Below are positions 54,104 through 63,200 of a DNA stretch of 64,000 nt, in pieces; the first letter of the stretch is position 1, and every line of letters starts with the position of its first letter. Location: the NCBI RefSeq assembly GCF_019976755.1, contig NZ_AP023441.1, positions 5,329,501 through 5,393,500 on the forward strand, given 5' to 3'. Below the pieces are notes generated by a model. The model was not told the origin of the DNA. It worked only from the letters and a program-made list of their open reading frames with translations, and did not search any database. The position numbers were made by a program, and so were the translations under genes. This DNA is from Nostoc sp. MS1. GTDB taxonomy: Bacteria > Cyanobacteriota > Cyanobacteriia > Cyanobacteriales > Nostocaceae.

Positions 54104-54997
54104 GAACCTATCCCACTAATACCAGCAATATGATAATCTGCTGTTGAAAACGGTAAGTTGTATCAGGGTATGGCGGGGAAATTTGAAGGGTTAAGTGATA
54201 TGGAGTGGAAGTTGTTTGAAGATATATTCCCCAAGGAACCAGAAAACAGAGGAAGGGGAATGCCTCATGCACCATTTCGTCATGTACTGAACACGTTATT
54301 GTATATATTGATAACAGGATGCCGTTGGTGTGATGCTCCCACAGGAGAAATCTGGGCATCAAAAAGTGCAGCGCACAGATGGTTGCAACGTTGGGAAACG
54401 GACGGAACTTTGGAAAGTTTACAAGCAAGGATACTAGGAATTGCAGAGGAAAGAAGCCTAATCAACTGGAATTACGGTGCTGTTGATGGGTCTTTTTCCC
54501 CCTGGCAAAGGTGGCGGTGAAGGCGTTAAGTACGGTCATAAAGGTAAGGGAATTTTAATACACACCTTAACTGATGGTAATGGTATGCCCTTGGCTAATC
54601 GCACAACTCCAGCCAACGGTAGTGAAACAGATCAAGTGATACCACTGTTAGATAGTGTCAAAGTTAAAACGAATAGACCCGGTAGACCTCGTAAACGTGT
54701 TAAAGTTCTGGCTGCTGACAAAGGCTATGATTCCAAGGACAAACGGGCTGCATTGCGTAAACGTGGAATCAGACCTCAATTGCCGCGCGCGTGTTTGGAA
54801 GAATCGAAAAAATCGGGGTAGACCAATTAAAATTTCTGTTCCGCGTTTTCAACAAGAGCGCTGTTTTGCTTGGTTTCAAAGAAAATATCGCCGACTCGTT
54901 GTTCGGTGGGAAAGAATTTCTGCCTGCTTCAACGGTTTTCTTTCTCTTGCGACAATTCACATCTGGATTAACAGAATTTTATTCGTGGGATAGGTTC
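54104..54997 (+). mobile_element. IS5-family insertion sequence with 13-bp terminal inverted repeats
   Basis: GAACCTATCCCAC at 54104-54116 is repeated inverted as GTGGGATAGGTTC at 54985-54997, giving an 894-bp element around a transposase reading frame. Left of it is the HU remnant, right of it a transporter gene lacking its start; the bases just outside do not form a clear target duplication. Confidence 0.85.
54170..54993 (+). pseudogene. IS5-type transposase broken by two frameshifts
   Basis: Three frames must be joined. The first (to about 54495) has MAGKFEGLSDMEWKLFEDI, PFRHVLNTLLYILITGCRW and AVDGSFSP with the first catalytic Asp. The second (about 54496-54790) has YGHKGKGILIHTLTDGNGMP and KVLAADKGYDSKDKR with the second Asp. 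The third (to 54993) has RVWKNRKNRGRPIKI and RRLVVRWERISACF with the last Glu. The first shift falls on a TTTTTCCCCC run and might be programmed; the second falls in a GCGCGCG run and looks like decay. Confidence 0.8.
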
Positions 54998-54999
54998 CT

Positions 55000-56350
55000 C
55001 TAAAGTTAGCTCGTTCTGATACTGCATGGTTGGTATTATCAGGAACAATGGCTTTGTTTGCTGTTCCGACTGCAAACGGTATAGAGCAAGGAGCGCGTCG
55101 TTACTTATTCGATATCAATCCAGGGGATGTTATATTCGGAATTCCTATAAATCTAGAAGGGAATTCTTACTCGCTGATTGCTATTGGTTACGAAGAAACT
55201 TACTTGCAAACAGTATATCTAACAAACTGGGGACAATACAGCCTAGAGGGGAATGAAAGTTTATCTCTAATTGCTGATCGCCTGCATCAATGGAGCGATC
55301 TCTTAGTTGCAGTTTTTGACGATACTGATATTGTTTTAGCTGGAATTAAGCCAGAAGAAATTAGTGGCACAACTGCAATCTTAGAACGCTTGCAGCAATT
55401 TCATAGTGATTTTTTACGCTGTTTGCACGAACTAGAACAGCAGGAAGATAAAACCCGTTTTCAGCAGTTTAACGCGCGTTTGCAACTTAATCAACAAGCT
55501 AGCGAACGGGCATTAGGAGAATTGACGAGTATTTTTCGCCCTCAAGAAGCAGAATTTCTGCAAGAAGGAACGGAATTATTAATTGCTGTAGGTGCGGTTG
55601 GTCGAGCGTTGGGAATTGAAATTCGTCCGCCCGCTAGATCGGAAGATCCCAAGCGGGTCAAAGATCCCCTAGAAGCGATCGCTCGCGCCTCGCGGATTCG
55701 CACAAGGCGGGTTATTTTAAGCGGTAAGTGGTAGGAGTCTAATAGCGGCCCGTTGTTAGCATACACCGTAGAAGGCGAGCGCCCAGTGGCTTTATTACCT
55801 GTAGGTAGCGATCGCTATGAAGTTTTTAGTCCTCACGAACGCCGTCGCATCCCTGTCAATATTGACACAGCAAGATTAATTTCTCCAATTGCTTATATGC
55901 TTTATCGCCCGTTTCCCGAACGGGTACTAAAAACAGTAGATGTTATCAAGTTTGCTTTGCGCGGACGCGATCGAGATATTTTGACCGTGCTAGTGTTAGG
56001 GGTTATTTCTACTTTGCTAGGAATGCTTACCCCCCAAGCAACAGGGATTTTGATTGATAAAGCAATTCCGGATGCCAATCGGGGAATTTTATTACAAATT
56101 GGTTTGGGTTTATTAGCAGTTACTTTTGGGAATGCAGTTTTTAATTTAGTTCAAAATATTGCGATCGCTCGAATTGAAACTGTACTAGAGGTGCAAAACC
56201 AAGCCGCAGTTTGGGATCGGTTATTAAAGTTACGAGTATCTTTTTTTCGTAAATATTCGACTGGCGACTTGCAATCTCGCGTTTCGGCGATCGCCCAAAT
56301 TCACAAACTTCTCAGCAGTAACATTATCGGCACAATATTTTCTAGCTTTT
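55000..56350 (+). pseudogene. NHLM-type bacteriocin-export ABC transporter, broken at three points
   Basis: The frame runs in from the IS5 end and reads ARSDTAWLVLSGTMALFAVP and ARRYLFDINPGDVIFGIPIN, the cyclic-nucleotide-binding-like N-terminal domain of NHLM/NHLP system ABC transporters. At 55732-55734 TGG has become TAG (GKW-stop-ESNSGPLLAYT). The same frame then continues with membrane segments (DILTVLVLGVISTLLGMLTP, IGLGLLAVTFGNAVFNL) and FRKYSTGDLQSRVSAI, until FSSFFA at about 56350, where IS701-type sequence begins. Start codon, second half of the membrane domain and the whole ATPase are missing. No precursor peptide gene is seen nearby. Confidence 0.8.
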
Positions 56351-57631
56351 TTGCGCCTCGTAGATGAATATTGTGCAGAGTACAAAGACCTGTTCAAAGA
56401 AGTAAGAAATTATGAATGTTTCAAATATTTACACTTAGGCATAATTTCACCAATCAAAAGAAAATCATTACCAGAGATAGCAAAAGTAGTCAGTATAAAC
56501 TCAGCCCAATCATTACATCATTTTATAGCCAATTCATACTGGTCAGTAAATGAGTTGAAGAGCCGAAGATTAAAGAAAATAAAAAGAGCATTAAATGGTC
56601 AGACAATTACGGTAGTAATAGATGAAACCGGAGACAGAAAAAAAGGTAAAAAGACAGATTATGTAGCTAGACAATATTTAGGAAGTGTGGGAAAAGTAGA
56701 TAAAGGGATAGTTTCAGTTAACGCTTATGGAGTTTATGCCAACATAACTTTCCCATTAATTTTCAAAGTATTTAAACCAAAAGGAACACTAAAGGATTCA
56801 GATAAATATAAAACTAAAATAGAGTTAGCATCAGAAATAATTACAGAGTTAATGGAATTAGATTTCAATATTGAATTAGTATTGGCTGATAGTTTGTATG
56901 GTGAAAGTAGCCAATTTATTAGAAAACTGGCTGAATATGGCTTAGGTTATGTGGTATCAATCAGAAGTAATCATGGAGTCTGGCTGCCAGCAGGGCAGAG
57001 CGTTAGGGCGAATAAGTGGTGCAAATTTGAAAGAACATTTAGTAACCAAAAATCAGAAACTAGATATATTAGAGAAATAGTTTATGGTAAAAAAGGAGCC
57101 ATAACTTACTGGGAAATAACAACTGATCCAGAAACTATGCCAGAAAATTCTACTTCATTTGTCATGACTAATCTTTCAGGGAACCTCAAGAAAATTTTAG
57201 GCGACTTATATGGGTTAAGAACTTGGGTAGAATATGGTTTTTGGCAGTGTAAACAGGAACTGGGCTGGACAGACTACAGATTTACAAATTTTCAACATAT
57301 TGAGAAATGGTGGGAGATTATTTTTTGTGTCTACACAATGATTAGTTTAAGTTCTCCACCTTTCTTATCCTTAAATCAAGCTCCTTCTGAAACAGAAATA
57401 CATGACAGTGCTTGTATTAGTTGTGTAGATTTCTCTAACCATAAACAATGGAATCATGATTCTGGATGGAAGAATACTTTAAATAATCTTCGTTTAATTG
57501 TTCAACCTCTTTTATTATTTTGGTTGATTTATCCCTGGCTAAATGTTTTTCCCAATTCCGATTTATTGCTTGGATTTAATCACCTAATTTTTACAATGAA
57601 CCAATTTAAACCTTTTTTCTCTTCTGGATAA
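56351..57631 (+). pseudogene. IS701-family transposase, start missing (426 codons)
   Basis: A DDE transposase with YLHLGIISPIKRKSLPEIAK, VVIDETGDRKKGKKTDYVAR (first Asp), ELVLADSLYGES (second Asp) and GLRTWVEYGFWQCKQELGWTDY (last Glu), as in IS701. The catalytic frame is intact to its stop. The N-terminal part has no ATG at the junction: the frame begins at LRLVDEYCAEYKDL within 10 bp of the broken ABC transporter, so the 5' end of the element is lost. Translation could start at an internal TTG at 56351. Confidence 0.8.
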
Positions 57632-57782
57632 TTTCAGTTATTTACTACTTGCTTATTTCGGAAAGTGACAGAAGAGGGATATTTACCAATACAGTTGCCA
57701 AAATAAGAGCATGAAGAGGTAGGGCGTTTCGTAGTAGAGTTATTGTCTCTCACAACGACAACTCAAAAGCTACAAGCAGCCC
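57632..57782. other. Spacer between IS701-type and IS4-type remains
   Basis: It should hold the right end of the first and the left end of the second element, but inverted repeats could not be assigned by eye. Confidence 0.4.
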
Positions 57783-58753
57783 ATGTCCGATATCTTATCA
57801 TTGTTACAATGCCTGCTACCGCAGATAAACGCGACAACGATGCGGCAATTGAACCAAATTATCCTGGCGATGTTAGCTATGAGTGGTCGAGTCACGATGA
57901 GGGGAATTGCCCGTTGGACAGAGGAACGCGGTAGCTATCGGACAATGGGGAGATTTTTCTCTACAGTAATACCTTGGGCAACATTGTTTTGGCTGTTTTT
58001 TCGTAAACATTTGTGGCGAGAAAATGATGTGTACTTGCTTGCAGGAGATGAAGTTGTAATCAGTAAATCGGGTAAGCAAACTTACGGGGTAGATAGATTT
58101 TTTTCTAGCCTAGCCAGTAAACCAATTAATGGTTTATCTTTCTTCGTATTGTCAACTCCAGTAAACGCTCTCGTCGTAAATACGGCGACAAGCTAGACTA
58201 TCGTAATCTACCTGACAAATACTTGTGTAAAAGTGATATTGAGGACGAAATTCAATCTGATATTTATCAGGCGACTCTTCTTCACAAAGAATTTGCCCAG
58301 GCTTTAAATGTAGTTATTTTGGTCAGAACTCATCTTAAAACTCAGGCTCGTAGCCATGTAATTTTATTTTCCAGTGACCTAGATTTAAAGGCTGATAAGA
58401 TTATTGACTACTACAAGTTACGTTTTCAAATCGAGTTTAATTTTCGTGATGCCAAGCAGTTTTGGGGTTTAGAGGACTTTATGAATTCTTCCCAAACTGC
58501 TGTGACTAATGCGGCTAATCTTGCCTTCTTCATGGTTAATTTATCCCATCATCTTCTGGCTGATTTCCGTAAACATAATCCTGGTTCTGGCATTATTGAC
58601 CTGAAAGCTTATTACCGTGGTTTTCAATATGTCCGTGAAATGCTAAAAATACTTCCTCAAAAGCCTGAGCCTATTTTATTAGCGCAAATTTTTGCCAAGC
58701 TTACTTCTCTGGGACGTATTCATCCCGTTTCCACAGGGGTTGAACCCTCGTAG
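57783..58753 (+). pseudogene. IS4-family transposase with internal deletion
   Basis: The 5' part reads MSDILSLLQCLLPQINATTM, RTMGRFFSTVIPWATLFWLFF and LLAGDEVVISKSGKQTYGVD (first Asp). Near 58150-58165 it jumps, out of frame, to RRKYGDKLDYRNLPDKYLC and continues to 58753 with FQIEFNFRDAKQFWGLEDFM (catalytic Glu) and ANLAFFMVNLSHHLLADFRK. The part with the second Asp is missing; comparison with the family layout suggests several hundred bp were deleted. The element cannot make a working transposase. Confidence 0.85.
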
Positions 58754-58801
58754 TTTGGCTAAGGTATTGTTTGACATTCATATTTCCAGGTGCAAGATTG
58801 A

Positions 58802-59052
58802 GTAGAGCAAATTCTAAATCTTCCGGAAATGCAAGTATTAGATTTTCAAGAACTAGAAAGGGAAGAAATAATTATAACGATAGAAAAAAGAGTGGATTAT
58901 TCAACCTGTCCTGACTGCGGAAAAATTTGGTGAAGGGGCAAGGAAATTACTTGGCAGTATTAGTAGATTTAGATAGTCATAAACCCATTGAAATAATTCA
59001 GTCAAGAAGAATAGAAGATATCCGTGAAATACTTGTCAGTTGGCATTGTTGA
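58802..59052 (+). pseudogene. ISL3-family transposase fragments
   Basis: Two short frames remain. 58802-58933 reads EQILNLPEMQVLDFQELERE and ends in the zinc-finger start YSTCPDCGKIW. 58933-59052, one frame over, reads YLAVLVDLDSHKPIEIIQSR and EDIREILVSWH, a part of the ISL3 catalytic core. Everything between and after is gone. Confidence 0.7.
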
Positions 59053-59344
59053 ATTTGTCCATAGCTAGTAAACCCAGATGGCTCCTGTAACCGCTTTTTT
59101 AAGTATGAGCCAAGAGGTGGAGTGATTGCCCCAGTCAGTGCAGATAGATAAACGATCGCGCTCACCGATGTATACCAGTGATCTAGAGGAGTTGGTGCAG
59201 AAGTTTTTGGATTCGCTGGGCAAGCTAAAGTGACACAACATTTCTTAAACTTCAGATTTTTTCGATAAAAATCCTAGATTTAAGTATATGCACTGCCTTT
59301 ACATAATCTTTATTAAAAATTTATTCCTAAAGAGAGGTGCATAA
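59053..59344. other. Spacer between the IS remains and the next gene
   Basis: No gene accepted. A short frame of 21 codons (MYTSDLEELVQKFLDSLGKL, about 59168-59233) has no ribosome binding site. The promoter of the following gene should lie in the AT-rich last 100 bp. Confidence 0.4.
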
Positions 59345-60151
59345 GTGTATTCTCGTATCAGTGTCCATAAAATCACATTAGATATTATTTTTACACATAT
59401 TAAAGAAATCGATATGATTCAAAATTTTCAAGTTCAAGAACTGTTGATCGCGATCGCCGTTCGGCAGCAAAACCCAAGCATTTTGACCGCAGATTTTCTC
59501 AAGTACACAGGGATTGTCCCCAGCAATTGGGAATTGGCTAGACCACCAGTTCTGACGAATACGGCGGCGCAGGTTGTTTACCAGAATGGCGTGAGCATTG
59601 TTGCAGAAGTCAATAGGGTTATTTTTGCGGAGGCGATCGCCAATAAAGAAGCAAGCGATGTGCAAATTGCGGCGATCGCACAAAAGTATATTGAGACAGT
59701 CAAACAGGTGAACTATCAGGGCGTGGGAATTAACTTACGTGGGATTGCACCTTACGAGTCGGAAAACTTGAGCGCACGTAATTACACGTTTAGTAAATTC
59801 CTCCAACCAGGAGCGTGGCAGGATTTTGGTTCTACGCCTGTAGAAGCGTCAATGAGGCTCGTTTATACGCTGAACGAGACACAGCTATATCTGGATATTA
59901 ATGAAGCTCAATTACAGTATCCAGACCAAACAATAAAGCCAGCAGTTTTGTTTTCGGCTAACTTTAGTCGTGAGATTACTCAAGAAGAACCAACAGCACG
60001 TTTGGCAGCTATAAGTGCAGTGATTGACAAATGGCAAACTGATGTAGAAACACTCAAAGAGCTTGTCAATAGTAAGTTTCTCAATAATGAAACTTATATC
60101 AAAGTAGCGACAACAGAACCACTTCAGTTTCCATCTGCTGTAATGCAGTAA
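59345..60151 (+). CDS. Unknown protein upstream of the RTX/cadherin protein (268 aa)
   Basis: No family recognised. The sequence is globular and soluble: FQVQELLIAIAVRQQNP, DFLKYTGIVPSNWELARPPV, RVIFAEAIANKEASDVQIAAIAQKY, GVGINLRGIAPYE, then strand-rich sequence (SMRLVYTLNETQLYLDINEA, PAVLFSANFSREI). AGAGAGG lies 10 nt before the GTG at 59345; an ATG at 59414 (MIQNFQVQ) is an alternative start. The large repeat protein follows after 53 bp on the same strand, so they may be one operon. Confidence 0.7.
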   Translation: MYSRISVHKITLDIIFTHIKEIDMIQNFQVQELLIAIAVRQQNPSILTADFLKYTGIVPSNWELARPPVLTNTAAQVVYQNGVSIVAEVNRVIFAEAIANKEASDVQIAAIAQKYIETVKQVNYQGVGINLRGIAPYESENLSARNYTFSKFLQPGAWQDFGSTPVEASMRLVYTLNETQLYLDINEAQLQYPDQTIKPAVLFSANFSREITQEEPTARLAAISAVIDKWQTDVETLKELVNSKFLNNETYIKVATTEPLQFPSAVMQ

Positions 60152-60204
60152 CAACTAGAGAAAATAAGCGATGTCAGCAAATATATATTAGGGTGAGAAT
60201 CCCA

Positions 60205-63200
60205 ATGGATACCGGAATTAGCATTTTTGTCCACGATCAAATTTCATTGCATAACCATCCCTTATTGCCAGATACATTTGCTTGCTGGCAGCCAATGGGG
60301 TTAACTCAACTTGGTTCTAGCTCTCTCAATTTAGAATGCCAAATTCCGGTATCTTTTGCAAAATATGAATTATCACCTAAGTTTGTTGAATCGAATTATC
60401 CCGCAAGATTAGACCCTTTACTTGGAGACTCACTATTAGTTAGCGAAGAAGCTGTTAGTATATCGCTATTGCAAGTAACAGATTCGCTCAAGAGTTTTCT
60501 TGGACAACCTAATTATATTGATAGCTTAAAGCTTAGTTTTGGCTCAGGATGGCAAACGACAAAAGCAACAGCCATCTTGACAGATTTATCACAAGCTAAA
60601 AACTTGCCCCAGCTAAAAATTGTTTCAGGGCAAGAATTACAATCTCAAGGCGCATTCAGTCAGCAGACAAATACGATTTACCTAGCACAAAAATTTATAG
60701 AACAGAATCCTATAAATGCTATTGCCCAAGTTTTAACTGAAGAACTGGGCCATTACATAGATTCACAATTAAATACAGTTGATACTCCAGGAGATGAAGG
60801 AGAGTTATTTGCTGCTATCGTTGATGGCGTTGAATTAACATCAGCACAAATACAAGCAATCACACTAGAAGATGACCATAAGATAGTCACAATCAATGGT
60901 CAGACTTTGCTGGTAGAACAATCGGTTAACGAAATTGTTGGCACCGGTGGACGTGATATTTTAACGGGTACACCATTGAGCGATCGCATCATTGGTGGTT
61001 TTGGTGCAGACGTAATTACAGGTGGTAGTGGTGCGGATACATTCGTTTACCAAAACATTAGGGATGCAGGCGATATTATCAAAGACTTTGAACTACGTCA
61101 GGATGTGATTGACGTAAGCCAAGTACTGAGCAGTTTTGGCTACGGTGGGTTTAATCCGATAGCAGATGGTTATATTCAATTCGGCACTTATGCAGATGGA
61201 ACAGTCATTCTCCTAGACAGTGATGGTAAAGGACCGTTATCAGCTAGACCATATATCTATGTAGAGAAAGTCACACCGAATGACCTCAGTAGCTACACTA
61301 AACACTTCATTCCCAACCCAGGAGAACCACCACAAATTCAAGCAGGTTTAGTTAATGATACAGGGGCATCAGCCAGTGATCGCCTCACCTTTGACCCAAC
61401 AATTAGCGCTAAAGTTACTGCAACTAGCAATCTTATCAGTCTCAAAGCTGGATTAAATAATCAAGCAGTTACAGTAAATATTTTCGATACGCTACAACCA
61501 GATGGTAGTTTTAATTTGACTACTGCACGGTTAAAACAAATTAACGGTGGTAGCCTCAATGATGGTGCTTACACATTAAAACTGCAAGCTACGGATAATA
61601 AGGGTAATATCTCCAGTGTCTACAGTTTCAATTTTGTTTTAGACACAACCGCACCTATTTTAAACCTCCAACTTGACCCGAACTTTGATTCTGCACCAGT
61701 GGGAGATTTGCAAACTAGCTTTGAGAAAGTCAACTTAGTAGGCGCAACAGAAGCTAATTTAACTGTAAGTTTGCAACAAACTGGGGTTAGCAGCACTAGC
61801 AATAATTTAGGACAGTTTACTTTTACTAATATCTCGCTGACTCAAGGAAGTAATCTGTTTACTGTAGTTGCAAAAGATTTAGCTGGGAATCAAGGGTATT
61901 TTAGCCAAACATTTCAACGCTTGGTTCAACCAATCAACACAGCACCGACAAATCTGAGCCTGAATCCTGCTAGTAGTGCAGAGAATGTGCCAGATAATAA
62001 CATTATTGGTACATTCACCACAACTGACATTGATGTTGCTGATACCCATACTTATAGTTTAGTTAATGGTGAAGGCGATACAGATAATACAGCATTTGTT
62101 ATTGTTGATAGTCAACTTAAAATAAAAAAATCCCCGGATTTTGAAACTAAGTCTGCATATAGTATTCGAGTAAGAACTACTGATGCAGGTGGGTTATTCT
62201 TTGATAAAGCTTTTAATATTACTATTACCAATGTTAACGAAGCACCTACAGCTTTAAATTTAAGTAATGAGGCGATCGCAGAAAATGTTGTAGCTAACAG
62301 TATCATTGGCACATTCACCACAACTGAACCTGATGTTGGCGATACACACACTTATAGTTTTGTCAGTGGTGAAGGCGATACAGATAATACTGCGTTCACT
62401 ATCTTGGGCAATGAACTGAGAATTAAACAATCGCCTAATTTTGAAGTTAAATCTAACTACAGCATCCGAGTAAGAACTACTGATGCAGGTGGGTTATTCT
62501 TTGATAAAGCTTTTAATATTACTATTACCAATGTTAACGAAGCACCTATAATAGAGGCGATCGCTAACCAAAATATCAACGAACAAACTCCGTTTGCCTT
62601 CACAATTAAAGCCACAGATCCCGAATCAGATCCCCTCACCTACACCTTAGATTCCAGCGTCCCTTCAGGAGTTAACCTCGATTCAACCACAGGTTTATTA
62701 ACTTGGACTCCTCTAGAAACCCAAGGCCCAGGAAGTTATCCTATTACCATCCGTGTCACTGATGGTAAACTAGCAGACTTCCGTACCTTTACTATCAATG
62801 TAGCAGAGGTTAATACAGCACCTGTTTTAGCAAATATTGGCAACAAAACCATTACACTAGGCGAAACCCTCAGCTTTATCGTTACAGCCAATGATAGCGA
62901 TAGTCCCGCCAATAGTTTAAGCTTCTTCATCGATGATGGTGCGCCGACAACAACCAAGCTTGACACTATCAAGGGAACATTTGCTTGGACTCCCACAACT
63001 GTAGGCATTTACCCCATCACAATTAGAGTCAAAGATAACGGTAATCCGGTATTAGAAGATTTTGAAACGATTCAAATCCAAGTTATTGCTCCTAATTTAC
63101 CACCTACAGATATTACCTTAAATCCAGCAACTATCTCAGAAAATGTTACTTCTGGTAGTGTTGTCGGGACACTAAACACAGTTGACCCCAATGGAAATGA

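Noticed and set aside
54061..54120. Possible continuation of HU (GNNPEP-like codons) behind its stop
   Set aside because: Most of the apparent match falls in the terminal inverted repeat of the IS5-type element, so it is probably chance.
59168..59233. 21-codon frame MYTSDLEELVQKFLDSLGKL
   Set aside because: Very short, no ribosome binding site, lies in IS debris.
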